A DNA stretch of 64,000 nucleotides from Tubulanus polymorphus (GCF_964204645.1 NC_134026.1:372001-436000); one strand, 5' to 3'; shown: positions 1-12,558, counted from the first letter of the stretch. Numbers and translations: made by a program. Notes: generated by a model from the letters alone, not told the origin.

Positions 1-1
1 G

Positions 2-281
2 GTTCAAACCCATCAATTGCTGTGATTCAGAGTGGTCCTGAGGCTGAATAGAGGATGTGCAGGGGTATCCCGTGTTCAAACCCATCAATTGCTGTGATTC
101 CGAGTTGTCCTGATGGATAAAGGATGTACAGGGGTGTCCCGGGTTCAAACCCATCAATTGCTGTGATTCAGAGTGGTCCTGAGGCTGAATAGAGGATGTG
201 CAGGGGTATCCCGGGTTCAAACCCATCAATTGCTGTGATTCAGAGTGGTCCTGATGGATAAAGGATGAACAGGGGTGTACC
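2..281. repeat. Tandem repeat, ~70-bp unit, four copies
   Basis: Four copies begin at about 2, 74, 143 and 215 with GTTCAAACCCATCAATTGCT and differ by small indels, giving periods of 72, 69 and 72 bases. The array starts at the window edge, so its full length is unknown. No coding potential is apparent. Confidence 0.9.
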
Positions 282-467
282 GACCGTACAGTGCTGCCGC
301 TATGCTCATCGTTAGCGGGATTTTCATACACTAACTAAAGTCAACTCTGGCAACTTCCAATAAAATACTATCTGAGAAGAGCAACAGAATTCCATTATTG
401 AATTTTGAATTTTTTTATTATTCATTTAAGAAATGATAAGTGACTAATATAGTCACATACACACTGA

Positions 468-621
<154 letters not shown>

Positions 622-1426
622 CTTTCCAAATCCACGAAGATTGATAGAGAAAATGACTATTGAAATAAGATCTTTTACAACGACGACAAATGCTTCATTC
701 TTACTAACAAGAATTATGAATATATCTATCCCTCTTTCTCATTTACATAAATATACTAAATTATACAGTGTAGCATATACATAGATTGAAGCTTTCAGAT
801 TCCACATATGTATATACTTAACTGTTGTTTTCAGATCATTCCAGCATTTACTTAAACATCAACAATAATTCAATTGATTTCCCTATTTTGAACCATCCAA
901 TATGAAAACTATGATATGCATTATAATCTACAGAACTGTACTTGCATTTTTGATAATACAGTTAACCTCGCCTTACTCAGATTTTCCAAGAACTCGCAAA
1001 AAATGAAATCATTTTTCTGACCTACGAACGCATTTCCTATCCTTAACTTGAACTTTTGCTAAGCTCGGACAAATTTTGCTGGTCCCAGTTCGTCCCGAGT
1101 TAGGGCGAGGTTTACTGCATCTCTAAAACGATTTGGCTCGGTGATTTGGAATTTCATTCAATTCGTGGGACCTGAATTAGTTCATTTGAATCAGATTCAT
1201 TAAACGGAACTGGCCTCAGAATATGTCAATAATCCCTCTTTCTATGTGGGTCGATAAGAACACGAAGGCCAATCCTTGGATGATGTAGAGTTTCGAGAAA
1301 AAGGTGAAATCAAGAAAATATACATTTGAATTTGGATGCACTTTTTTTAGAGAAATATTGTCAATATCGCTGATTGCTGATCCACTGTCTAGAGCGACCT
1401 CAATGGGATAGCAGAGATCCAAACTA

Positions 1427-1447
1427 CCCCCCCCCCCCCCCCCCCCC
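1427..1447. repeat. Poly-C run (21 C)
   Basis: Twenty-one consecutive C on the plus strand, G21 on the other. It could form i-motif or G-quadruplex structures, and its length in the assembly may be inexact. Confidence 0.9.
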
Positions 1448-1494
1448 GCCCTCCCTGACTATCAACTGGTACAGATATTATCAATTTAACAGTA

Positions 1495-1609
1495 CAGTAG
1501 ACTCTGCTTGCTTCAGATCTTGTAGGTGTAAATTCCAAGGCAGTCTGAACAGGGATGGAGGGTTAAGAAAATCTGTAGTATATTGTCCGGGGCTAAACAG
1601 AGTCTACTG
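1495..1609. mobile_element. Short inverted-repeat element with TA target duplication
   Basis: The 115-base segment starts CAGTAGACTCTG and ends with its reverse complement, CAGAGTCTACTG. It is flanked by TA at 1493-1494 and 1610-1611. TA duplication with CAGT-type ends is characteristic of Tc1/mariner/pogo-type non-autonomous elements; the exact family is inferred. It is too short to encode a transposase. Confidence 0.65.
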
Positions 1610-2203
1610 TAGTAGCTATTTTACTCCTATTACATCAACCCATCACACATCGATGAACTGTATTTTTCTCATACATGCATTTATATAGAAACTATCACTT
1701 CACTAAACAACAGTAAAGATTTGAGCTTCCATAAACAACATTCAATTATACAACACATTATCATATTACACATTTACTGACAATTTATAAGACAACATTT
1801 TCACAACACTAAACTCTTTACTCCATGCACGCACATGATACAAACGTATTTCTAAATTTAAATGGACAGAATCTGATTTTTACATTTTCGCCATCGTGAA
1901 ATTTTACTGTAAAAATATTGCGAAATATGCGAAGTATCTATGACTACAACAAACGAACGATGGATGAACCTCCGATCCTGCTACAACTATAATACATTCA
2001 TTCATAAACTACGCACATCCATAAAATGGAATGCTTTCACAACTCAGGCAAAAAACATTCACAGGTGTTGATTTCACGCATAATGAAGCAAATACCGTAC
2101 ACTGCATGAAGAAGAAGCACCAAATTCAATACATATTTTGAGCTATGTGAGGCACCATTACATACATACTTATACAATGTAGCTTAGTTCATAATTCATA
2201 TTA

Positions 2204-2422
2204 GGCTAAACAAAAATGATACCTTGTTTCTCCGCAGCGGCCGGGTCATTTTTGTTAAATATGATAAAATTTATAAACAGTTCATTTCTATAGCGGCCGG
2301 GTCTGTTATGGTAAAATTGATCACGATTTTAAAAAAAGTAATGTATAGAGTAGATAGGCGGCCGGCCGGGTCAACATTTAAGCTCAGCAGAGCCGAGAAA
2401 CAAGGTATCAATTTTTTTAGCC
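2204..2422 (+). mobile_element. MITE family A, copy 1 (TTA target duplication)
   Basis: Ends are GGCTAAACAAAAATGATACC and its imperfect complement, with TTA directly flanking both sides (2201-2203 and 2423-2425). Interior blocks carry GCGGCCGGGTC. Two further copies lie at 12559-12767 and, inverted, at 33674-33893; all three are flanked by TTA. A 3-bp TWA duplication is the hallmark of PIF/Harbinger transposons, so this is probably a Harbinger-derived MITE. Confidence 0.8.
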
Positions 2423-2425
2423 TTA

Positions 2426-2686
2426 AGTCAGGTTTCGATCTGTCGAAAAATCAATTCTGGATTTCTCTTCTGACGCATTCATTTCGGAAGATTACGCTCT
2501 ACCTATTTCGGAAGGGCATACTCTGTAAACCTGGACCCAGTTCCACAGTTGTGAGTTAGAGTTAACCCTGAGTTAAAGTTAGTTCATTTTCAATGAGTTA
2601 ACTCAGAGTCAAATCTTAACTCAGAACTGTGGAACTGGACCCTGGTAGAGAGTTTCTAACCCAGAATCTTTCAATCGAAACCTGCC
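2426..2686. mobile_element. MITE family B, copy interrupted by family C
   Basis: The left end resembles CAGGTTTCGATC and the right end reads ATCGAAACCTGCC. The same ends define family B copies at 12055-12214 and 55832-55999. The middle (about 2532-2643) is a different palindromic element, so the copy looks split by a later insertion. It abuts the family A copy and shares its TTA. Confidence 0.6.
2532..2643. mobile_element. Palindromic element family C, nested
   Basis: Starts GGACCCAGTTCCACAGTT and ends with the near-complement AACTGTGGAACTGGACC. The interior is also palindromic around GAGTTAACTC. Two related units sit at 61280-61501. It lies inside the family B element. Confidence 0.7.
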
Positions 2687-2689
2687 TAA

Positions 2690-3554
2690 GGATTTAAGAG
2701 TGGCAGCGGTGTCGGCCATTTTATAGAAAATAAATCGAGAATTTTCTAATCCCTCCCCATGAACCAGATCTTTATAACATTTAAAACGGGCGTTGCAGAT
2801 ATCTCTTCTAGACCCGGTCCTCAACATAATGAGTACGTAATGAATAAACAATCTTCCCAAATTTGACCCCATAAAACTTATAGAGAAATATATTAATACT
2901 CTAGTCATTTATCATACACTGTAATGATTGTAAGCTGATATCACACACACTGATAGTAGATAGAATCACTATTATTACACTGATAATCCCATTATAACCC
3001 AACTCTATATATCGATATACTCTACACACATTCATGCATTATGACTAGTATAGAAGACTTACATACATGTAACAGTCATACAAAATCGGGACACAATTTT
3101 TAAAAATTTCATCGCAGTCAAGATCAATTCATTTTTAATAAATTTTCTGAATGAACAGTGATTTTTGATTTGATTAAGCACAGATCATAGCGTATAGGCT
3201 TAGTCGGGAATGAGGCTTAAGTAGTAACCATCACCGGGGTCTGACTTCACGAATAATCAATCTCCGATATCTGTTTAGTTACGGATTATGGATTGAGAAA
3301 AACACCCCGAACCACCAGCTATTACAGACGGGTAACTGAGAACAATGAGCGACATTTCCAAAATATTCAGTCTCCACCGTTTAAAACTGGAATAACAATC
3401 TCTCAACTCGCTGAGCCGTACTCAAGGCAATATTAGCATGTTTCAAGAGATTTCTTTATCTCGATTTAGAGGAGAGAGATCAAAGAGTTATCGAACAATG
3501 AATTCAGCCACCACACCAGTATTCGAACTGCTCACGGGCCTCGGGGAGTGAACC
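2690..3554. other. Non-coding stretch downstream of the PWWP2 gene
   Basis: No gene, repeat array or RNA gene was seen here. It follows the stop codon of the minus-strand PWWP2 gene and probably holds its 3' UTR. I could not fix a polyadenylation site. Confidence 0.5.
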
Positions 3555-5473
3555 TCAAATATCCTCTAAACCTTCCACATCTATGAACTCATCGGGTTGA
3601 ATTCCGAGTATCTCTTTAGCGGCGACGGTCGCCTGTTTAATCGCTAGTTTATACGGACCACGTTTTTTCTTGTTGTATTTCGCGCGGAAATCGTCGAGGA
3701 ATGGATACAACTCACAACACGGCATATTCGACATCGTTGATGAGCCGAACCACGTCACGTGCGCCATCTGGCGGATTATTACGCCGTTATCCTTCTGACT
3801 GACGGTGATGTTGAGAATTTTACCAGGCCACCACGGGAACCCGAGTATTTTACCCCAGACGATGTCTCCCGTAGCGATATACCGACTATCTCCGATGATA
3901 CACTTCTCGACGCTTTGCGTATGAATTCTCATCATCAGCGGTTTAACGCGGTCCAACCTTTCTACGTCGATCGGTGAACTATCGCCGCAGTCCGAGTTCG
4001 CGTTACGATTAGTTAGGTTATCCCCGTTCGATAAAACGTAATTATCCGTTTGTTGCTGATCGTTTTCGGTTGTCGGCCGTTTACGTCGCAATCTCGTCAC
4101 TAGTCCATCGGTTTGATGAATTCGCGGTTTCGGACTTTTACTACTCGCCTCGAATGCCATATTCAAATTCTCGATTAACGGAATTCCGTCCTTATTTTCG
4201 ACGATTTGAATCGCGTTTTCCTGATCGGGCATCTCGTCCCCGGGAACCTCCTGGTCGCGTACGCTATGTTTATGTTTGTGTTTCTGTTTTTTTCGATGTC
4301 GATCTTTATGTTTTTTCTTGTGCGGTCGTTCCGCGCGAACATTCGAATTAAACGGCGCTTTAAGAGTCACTTTTAAACGTTCTTTCTCTTTAGCTTTTCG
4401 TAGCGATTTTTTAACCTTTTTATGTCCGTAAATACCGATATCCGAGCCGTATTCCGGGGTTCGTCCGCCGCGTGGTGTTTTCTCGATGTCACTTTTCTCG
4501 CTCAATTCACCGATATTCTCGTGATGATGATATCGACTCGTCTCGTACGCGGTGTCGTATTCGCTATCCGATTGTTCCTGATTCTGTATTTTCGGAGGTA
4601 TTTTAACGACCGTACCCTTACCCTGCGGCGTATTAAACGATATCTTTATTACCGGGCTACGTTTCTTCGATGAATTGTCTGTTGACTTTATTTTCTTGGT
4701 AACCGGGTTGACCGGTTGCGCCAAATTTTCACCGATGCTTCGTTTGCGCGTGTGGATGTCGGATTTGATGATAGGTTCCGGTTTCGAGTCCACAGATTTC
4801 GTAACCGCTGTAGAATTCGAAGGCGCTTTGACATCAGGATTTTCGGGACACGTTGATTTACACTTTGAACACAGAACCTGTCGCGGTCGTAGTCTTATAT
4901 TACGAATTGTCTTCTCCTTCCAACTTTTATTTAATGCTTTAACAGTTGATTGGGTGTTTACTGGAATCTGGGCGCCTGGAACTTGTAGAAAACTGTGTCT
5001 ATTCGAAACGCTGATCAGATCTTTGATTACTGGAATCTCCTCGTCTTGCTTTTGAAACTCATTTTCTGTATTTTTCCTCGGTAAATTTACACCGTATGGT
5101 ACATTCCTAAAACAAACACACGTGAAGATTAAAACCTACCGTTTTAAAGTAAATAAACGATGTTAAAGAGCCGCTTTTCGGTTCGGAATATGTTCGCGAT
5201 TCGATTTTTCGAGCGCATTTCGATGAAATTGACACTTAAACAAAGGTATATTTCTACTTACCCAAGAGTGCTGTTCAATAAGACTCCTCGGTAAACATAA
5301 CTTTGGAAGTTCAAGCATACAACGATCAGATCCTTTCCACTTTCTTCTATTGTTACGGTGTGTTTTGAGCCTTTTATAAATGGGCTTTCATTTTCTTTGA
5401 AGTCGGCCATATTGCCTCCTTCCTCGTTCATTACTGACACTGATGCGCATGCGCATTCGTAGGCTCGCAGCAT
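3555..5473 (-). CDS. PWWP2: PWWP domain-containing protein 2 (PWWP2A/B-like)
   Basis: Nuclear chromatin reader. In vertebrates PWWP2A/B bind methylated H3K36 nucleosomes and H2A.Z and partner with HDAC complexes (family knowledge). Two coding exons are joined, 5473-5262 and 5106-3555, spliced CTTGG/GTAAGT to TTTTAG/G, giving about 587 aa. The C-terminal PWWP domain (about residues 480-570) contains GDIVWGKILGFPWWPGKIL. A central block, IRLRPRQVLCSKCK, matches the conserved PWWP2-specific motif with paired cysteines. The middle is Lys/Arg-rich and low complexity with several basic clusters. The N-terminal exon (HTVTIEESGKDLIVVCLNF) resembles the conserved N-terminal beta-rich region. In-frame Met codons at residues 1, 15 and 22 leave the start uncertain. 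PWWP2A and PWWP2B arose in vertebrates, so this is best called a single PWWP2. Confidence 0.93.
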
Positions 5474-5759
5474 CTTACTTTCACAGTATCAGTTACTGAT
5501 ATAAGATCAGATCCCCAAATCCGCCTAAATCCACACGATAACATCAGTCATCAATCCCAAAGTCCACTACAGTCGGATGAGAAGATCATGAAGGACCAAT
5601 AAAGGGATTTCCATTGAACAGAAAATTCCAAAATTTCCAATTTTTACACCTCAATCCACTGATCAACAAAATCCACTAATAAACCTGACAAGATCATAGA
5701 AGATCCAATGAATTACAAAATAACTGAATAAATGATCAGATTTAGCTCTTTCCATAAAA

Positions 5760-5765
5760 TTTATT
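5760..5765 (-). promoter_or_regulatory. Candidate polyadenylation signal of EXOSC1
   Basis: AATAAA on the minus strand about 55 bases past the EXOSC1 stop codon. Position and sequence fit a 3' end signal; not proven. Confidence 0.5.
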
Positions 5766-5818
5766 TTAAAAATACATAATTCAAATGCACAAAAAGAAGT
5801 TTAAATCGGCATTAAGGG

Positions 5819-7457
5819 TTAAGTCTTGTAGGAATATTTCAAGCTGTCCGGACGAACTTTGGCCACTTTTCTGTATTCTTTCGCCATAGTTTTTGGACAT
5901 TGCATTTCACACCAACTGATAGGCACCATGCTAACACCTGAAACAAGAAATCCATGTCTGCTATTCGCGAATTAACAAATGAATGACAAATTAAAATTTC
6001 ATTATCGTTGATCGAACCTGCTTCACTCGTTGCTATAACAACCCCTAATTCATTTTCTGTTGTTGAAAGAATATATGACTGAGTATCTCCTAATGATGAC
6101 TGGTTAAATCAATGTTAAGGAATTTACCAAACTTTCAGAATGATAGTTTTTGTGTATGTTTTATTAAATAAAAGGATACAACCCGGGCTAATACAATATC
6201 ACCTGGCCTAAAACATTTGTACATTTCTACCTAAAAATAAAGAAACAGTTTGATAAACGAAAAGTGAATCATAGAATCACAATGGTGCGGTGAAATTCCA
6301 CAATTGATAATGAACTGAAAAGGCTATGATAATTTGGGAATATTTGAGGTGGTATTTAAAAGTGATGAATATATTCAAATAAACTTTTTAAGTTCAATAA
6401 CAATCGTGGAGCTTTAACATTTCAATCAATCAAATTTAAAAGTTTTTGCTCTAAGATGAAGGTTCAATGATTTAGATTGAAAGCTTTGATTTCAGTAAGG
6501 TTAATAACGTACTCTGTCCTTTTCTGTAGCTCTCACATCTTCTCTTCTACAAAAACAAAATATGAAGAATTCAGTTTTATACCTGGAACTAAGACATCAT
6601 TTTTAGAATCAAGATTGTGAAAAAATGTTCCTTGCATACCTTATCATACCCCGAAATGAATCAGGCAGAAGTGCCCCGTCAACATTTAAAATGGCACATT
6701 TACAAAATCTAGGATTTACATTAGTTATCTGAAAAACAAAGCAGAAATTTCGGATTCATTATTCACTGATAAAAAATGTGACTCGACAATGTTTGAATAC
6801 TGGCTACTTACCCTTACTGTTACAATAGAGCCTAACGAAGGCACAACATTCTGTTTGGAAGATGTTTGAACACTCAATGAGATCTGAAAATACAAACTCA
6901 TGAATCTCACATCCAGCAATGGATCTATATGAATTACATTTTACAAGTGACACATCTCAAATCAAATTCAATCTCCAACAAACACAATATCATTAAATAA
7001 TTGAAATTATTTAGTTGTGTATTAAATAACAGTTTTATTACAGTCAAATTAATGTATACATACACTGCCTTCAGAATCTGAGTTAGTTTTAACACAACCG
7101 GCTAAACTAGAATAGACAAATCCATTCCTAACGTAAGTCCCTAATCCTGGTACATGGTTCTCTTCGAGTCGACAAATTCTTTGACCTAAAACGTGATTCA
7201 AAACATCAGTTTCAAACACAGAATTAACAGATTAGCCACCTCAGGCAAGTGAGTGTCGATCAAAATGACCACATGTAAAATGCTTTTTAACACGCACAGC
7301 ACCGACTTTATGGGTTAAGGGTATACTGAATAGTAGCATACTTATAGATAAAACTAACTGAACGACTGTCATTGGTATACAAATCGAATAAATGCGAGAA
7401 ATATCGTGAAAAGTGGAATGAAAATTCACCTGGAACGCAAATCGTGGGCGCTGACAT
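5819..7457 (-). CDS. EXOSC1: Exosome complex component CSL4
   Basis: Cap subunit of the RNA exosome, which guides RNA into the core for 3'-5' decay and processing in nucleus and cytoplasm. Eight exons join in frame: 7457-7430, 7185-7064, 6883-6812, 6728-6640, 6546-6513, 6230-6180, 6099-6018, 5937-5819. The product is 198 aa, against about 195 in vertebrates. The N-terminal domain reads MSAPTICVPGQRICRLEENH and includes GLGTYVRNGFVYSSLAG. The S1 RNA-binding region contains SFRGMIRREDVRATEKDR and FRPGDIVLAR. The C-terminal zinc-ribbon-like part is VPISWCEMQCPK. The exon 7 donor (GCAG/GTTCGA) is weak but required by frame and conservation. It is packed 345 bases from PWWP2 and 411 bases from CHMP7 on the same strand. 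Confidence 0.96.
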
Positions 7458-7868
7458 CTTGGATTTTTCCTAATCAAGCCGCTTGATGTCAGCACATGCG
7501 GGTGTACAACAAGACCGCGGCTTACCTAGGAAAAATATACTGAGCTACCGTTGGTTTAGGTAAAGTAAATTAAAACGCTCCTTCCCGCCCTAAGAAAAAG
7601 TGATCGAGCAAAATACTAATTGATATTTTAAGCAAATTTATTCACAGTGAAATTTTACATTAAATTAATGATTACGTTAGTTAGAAGCAAATCATTCTGA
7701 AAGACTATATGAAATACACATATCTGCTGGTGAAGTTTGACTCCATTTCTACTGAATAAAGTTCAAAAGCAGGAAGTTTTTTTAAACTGACTCCAATTGA
7801 TCCAAGAATCAAAGCTATATGAGTCATATGTATGAATATAAATGAAGCGATATTGCTGAAGTTCACTA

Positions 7869-10359
7869 TCATAAAGCGGGTAAAGCCGGCAATGATTCTT
7901 TCTGTAGTGCCTTCTCCAAATCATCAACATCATACGTGCTATTCAACTGATCAGGTGACCCGGGCGTAAACGTCGGCACTTGTGGGAATATTGAATCTGA
8001 AATATTCAATCACAGTTTTTAATTTCAAGAATTCGAAATACGAAAAATCAGTAATTTGTAAGTTTTCTTACCTTTAACAGGATTACCAGTTAATTTATCA
8101 TCCAAATCACCGTCAAATTCTAATAATTCTAACTCAGCTTCCAATTCAGAAATAGAAATATCACCATCTCCATCAGTTGTTACGAAACCCTTAGACAATG
8201 CTGCACCAATCTCACCTTGTTCTTCAATAGCCTTAAATTCAAGAGAAGTTTATAGAATCTTAAGTACCACAAAATTTGGCAATCAAGCCAAGATATCATC
8301 AGGTTTATACTAAGTCTAGGACTGGCTTACCTCTTCTAAATTGCACATTGTGTCATCAATTTTACTAATTGAAACATCACCGCGAGAAGTTTTCAATATA
8401 TCGGTACCGATTTCATATGATTCAAGAATCTACAACAAATAAAACATTGACGATATTTTCTAGAATATGTTTCCATTATCAGAGCGAGAAGGTGAATGTT
8501 GAGAGACGATTGTTTCAAACCTTTTTGTCCGATTCAGAATTGCGTATTTTCTGTAACATATCTTGAATGTTCAACAAAGCTGTTTCTCTTTTATCGATGA
8601 GAAGACATAAATTCTTTTTACCCCGCAGCGAAGTCCGTGCCTAAAAAATTGAGATATAGAAATTAAAATATTGGGGGTAAACTTATTTTGAAAGATGACA
8701 ACAATATTAAGATAGTACTCACTGATGACTTTTGGCCTTTTTTCACAAAACTTTTCGCTTCTGTCAAACGACTAATAATAAATAAACATTTTCAATAAAG
8801 TAACAACTCATCAATAGAAATATTATTATAAAGAAATGGAGCTACGCAGATTTTCCACTCACTTTTCAACATCTTGGTATAATTTCTCAATTTCGTGCTG
8901 TAAGGCTTGTTCTGTTCTCTTCAGTCTGAAAACACACAGTTCATCAAAATACTGAATAAACTGATTTGAATTATTCAAATAGAATTAAATTCTGTATCGA
9001 TTTCTTACTTGATTGTTTTTTTGTCAGTTTCTGTGATCAGAATTACTTTTTCTTCGTCTTTCTTACAGAATTTAACGATCTGAAAATCGAAGAACTAGAT
9101 TACACTAGAGAATTTGTATTTTGTAAGGAATAATTTGAAAATGTCTGATCTCAATTTTTACCTTGTCGTAACCTTTCTCTTCTGCGATGTGAACTTTGCC
9201 GTTTTTCTGAAGCGTCAATAAAGACAGGTTGAACGAAGTCTCGTCAGAACAGATATGTTTACACCTCGACATCAATACTGAATAATCCACTAAATGATCC
9301 AACACATCAACCTGCATCGTGCGTTGATAGAAATCTAGTATTTTAGATGACATTTCCTGCAATGAAAACAAGTACAATAAATAAAAGATTAGAGACAAGA
9401 ATAGTAAGTAATCGCTGCAGTGTCTGAATATCAATTGATCTTACCAGATACCCCAGAAACAAGGGCTAGAGATATGAGACTAATCAAGGATGAGGTCGGT
9501 GAATAAAAACTGACCATTAAGAGTTGACCATCAAAACAATAGAGAAACACAAAAGTATATGATGCATATTTGCTGGTAAAGGTGAAAATACAGACGAAAT
9601 TCTTATCAAAATTTCAAACATTTGCATTTGAGAAATTAGAGATTTTTCACAATACATCTCCCCCTCACACTAAATACTCTATTGCTTAGTCATTTTTCCT
9701 GGACCTGATAAGAGAACCCTGTACTACATCATCTAGAATTCAGACCACCTCACCCGCCCTGTCACTGTCAACATACCTGAATCAGTTCCGATAATACGTA
9801 TTGTCCTTCTGTTATACAATCTTTATCAGACGAACCGACAACAGTTTTCAAAGTCCACGAGAACGGTTTCCTTACAAACACATCGACCCCCCATGACATC
9901 CAACTGCTGTTTAATTCCTTCTCAATATCTTCTTTTTTCTTAAGTTTTCCTTCACTAAAAAAGGAAGAGAATCATCATTTAAATACAATCAGATTATCAA
10001 TTTAAGATGAAGAGTTAATGCAACTTCTCACCCCCGGTTTGGGCCCTACAAAATCGAAAATGAAATAAAATAAGCCAAGGGTTATTTTATTCATACCTGA
10101 CCAGTTCATGGACAACTTTTGCCAAACATTTTGGCGTCCTTCCATTTCGTTTGAAATTATTGGCAACAGATTTAGCGTCGACGATTGCAGTATTGGTGTG
10201 TTCGAGGTCTGATAAAATGAGTTTCTTCCAAAAGTTCATTTTCGAGTTCCATGAATTGAGATTTACGTCGCGATTATTCCTGAACGGAGCGAAATAATTA
10301 TCCATCTTTGGATCGTCTTTCCACTGATCGGGAAAATGAGACCGATTATCTTCTGCCAT
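7869..10359 (-). CDS. CHMP7: Charged multivesicular body protein 7
   Basis: ESCRT-II/III hybrid protein that recruits ESCRT-III to the nuclear envelope for sealing and takes part in endosomal sorting. Ten exons: 10359-10097, 9954-9777, 9356-9162, 9079-9009, 8925-8863, 8771-8723, 8640-8521, 8429-8331, 8231-8072, 7996-7869. All phases agree and give 441 aa, against about 453 in human. The N-terminal winged-helix half contains WNSKMNFWKKLILSD and SSWMSWGVDVFVRKPFSWTL, the latter matching the conserved membrane-binding segment. The C-terminal SNF7 half is helical and charged (EQALQHEIEKLYQDVENRL; ETALLNIQDMLQKI) and ends in an acidic stretch, DGDGDISISELEAELELLE. I chose the ATG at 10359; an upstream in-frame TTG is not a plausible start. 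The gene is divergent from the VKOR gene. Confidence 0.96.
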
Positions 10360-10953
10360 CGCGACCAAATCCCAAAATCCACGCAAAAATCACGTCAAAA
10401 ATTTGAAAAATCTCTAAAAAGTCAATGTGGAGCCGATATTCTCGGAAACGAAATACAACAGGAAGTAACTGCTCAACCGCATACTCGCGTACCTCCGGCG
10501 TAACGTCATCACACCGGTCTTTATCCGAGGTAAATTGCTAATTATTAGATAATTACGGTTAATTACCGCAAACGAACCTTCGTAATCAATAGTTAAGATT
10601 GTTTTTAATGAGTTAAAACTGTTAATTGGTGTGAAATGTTTGGAACCGGCGCAATATCTTATATAAATGAGTGTTTTAATGAATTGGGCTGTTGAGAAAA
10701 TATGATACGCGGAAGAACGGTAGAGAAACGCTGCGGGCCTTTCACTCGTTTACCAGTAAAATCGCTTAATAAATTCTGTCTAATTTGATATTTTGGGCTA
10801 ACTGCAGTTTGGGTCACCTATCCACTGGGTGGCGCTAGTGTTATTAAAGAATAGTGTGATGGTAAGGTTAGGTACATACCATTAGGGACACCTAAACTGC
10901 AGTCATACCGATATTTTTACAATTTCTGTTTTTCAGATAAGGAAATAGTGAGT
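10360..10953. promoter_or_regulatory. Divergent promoter region between CHMP7 and VKOR
   Basis: About 590 bases separate the two start codons on opposite strands, so both promoters must lie here. A splice acceptor (TTTCTGTTTTTCAG, ending at 10936) precedes the VKOR ATG by 17 bases, indicating a non-coding first exon and a 5' UTR intron for that gene. No TATA box was convincingly placed. Confidence 0.55.
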
Positions 10954-12029
10954 ATGGCTCAAAAGCGCAATTCTAGTTGGTTGAGCGCAGCTCTGTTGTT
11001 ACTATGCGCTGCTGGTATCGCAGTATGTGCCTACGCTTATCACGTTGAAACTAGTAAAGAGAATGACGCCTCGTATCGGGCTTATTGCGATCTCAGCGAA
11101 TACATTAGCTGTTCGAAAGTTTTTACTTCTCGGTAAGAAGAAGAAAATACTGACATGGAAACTCATCTGTAAGGATCTACTTTCAATGACGAGTGGAATT
11201 TATATTTTCAGATATGGAAGAGGATTCGGGTTATTTGAACATATCTTCGGTAAAGACAGTCTTATCAACCAACCAAACAGTATTTTCGGAATAGGGTTCT
11301 ATATAATTCAGTCATTATTAGGTAAGTGTACAGTGAAATTCTGCTGAATTCATGAAATTTGTCCTCATTTAGCAGGACTGATAATGGTCTGCAGAGTCGC
11401 TGAGTAAATGATCCAAGTGTCTCTGAAGTATGATTGTAAGACATTACCGTTCCAAGATTCATAATAATGACCCTTAAACAGACAGACATTGTAACAGTAT
11501 CACGGGCTACTCTTCAGCGGATAAAAAGAGCATGCTAAATTACCCTTTTGAATAATATTACACTCTTTTGAACAACTGAAACTACCCTTTTCCCAGTTTG
11601 TTTGGACTTAGAATATATAAATTATGACTTCAGTGACTTTCGGAAATGAATTCTTTTGTTTGATTTTATTCAGAATTCGGCAAAAGTTCAACGACAACGA
11701 AGATTCAAATTGGAACGTCGATCGTAGCGAATTTAGGTTCGGTTTATTTGGGATACGTATTGTTTTATATCCTCGGTGATTTCTGCATTGTTTGCGTATC
11801 GATGTACGTAGTGAATTTCACTATACTCGTAGTGAACGTCCAGTCGTTGAGAGGACTGAAAAAACCGCAAAAACAACAAACATCGTCGTCTAAGAAGAAA
11901 AAGAAGGCGACGTTGACTTCGGATAACAGCAGCAGCAACAAAGACAACAATAAAGTAGAGAAACAAGCGGCGAAAGAAAAACCTACCAAAAAGAAAGACC
12001 AGAAGAAAAAGCGTCAAAAACAGAACTAG
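10954..12029 (+). CDS. Vitamin K epoxide reductase (VKORC1-like) with Lys-rich tail
   Basis: ER membrane enzyme that reduces vitamin K epoxide or quinone using thiols, and in invertebrates probably supports disulphide formation or gamma-carboxylation. Three exons (10954-11132, 11212-11321, 11674-12029) give 214 aa. The first membrane helix covers residues 10-29. The luminal loop cysteines are C45 and C53 ([14 protein letters not shown]). The [12 protein letters not shown] segment is conserved. The active-site motif is C134-I-V-C137 within GDFCIVC. Family members are about 160-180 aa. This one carries an extra ~45-residue C-terminal tail of Lys, Gln, Ser and Asn that would face the cytosol in a four-helix topology. 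VKORC1 versus VKORC1L1 orthology cannot be settled here. Confidence 0.93.
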
Positions 12030-12054
12030 CACCGCAGTTCAGTGTTGTCCTTTA

Positions 12055-12214
12055 GGCAGGTTTCGATCGAACGTATTCTGATTATTAATTCCGACCGGCT
12101 GCTTCTATCAACGATGCAGACTACGCTATTCCATAACACGTAGAGCATATTCTAGTGGAAACGAAAGCGCCAGAAGAGAATTCCGGAATCGGTAATTCCC
12201 GATCGAAACCTGCC
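12055..12214. mobile_element. MITE family B, intact copy (TTA target duplication)
   Basis: A 160-base element starting GGCAGGTTTCGATCG and ending CGATCGAAACCTGCC. TTA flanks both sides (12052-12054 and 12215-12217). It begins 25 bases after the VKOR stop codon, so it probably lies in that 3' UTR. The 3-bp duplication suggests a PIF/Harbinger origin. Confidence 0.8.
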
Positions 12215-12558
12215 TTAGTTGTCTCAGGTGCAGCCTGTTTTAACAGCTTCGGTCATTTTTGGCAATAACGAAAAATAACATTTCGATCAACTACAAAAAT
12301 CAACGAAAATCTTTTAGGAGTAAAATAATAGCTGTGGACTTTCATTCCAACCTGCTGTTAGATAATGAATACCTATCGTATAATTATTGAACTATGCAAT
12401 ACAGTGTGTGAGTCTGCGTGCCTTTCTATCAATATCTTCAAATTTACTGTAAATACGATCAACAGATTTAATAATGCCAATAGTACCACTGTATTAATAG
12501 TTTGCTCAAACAACGATTATACGGCTAGATTCCGCCTTACTCTGTACTCTACAGGTTA

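Noticed and set aside
3759-5055. Several plus-strand frames over the PWWP2 exon
   Set aside because: Antisense shadows of the well-supported minus-strand coding exon.
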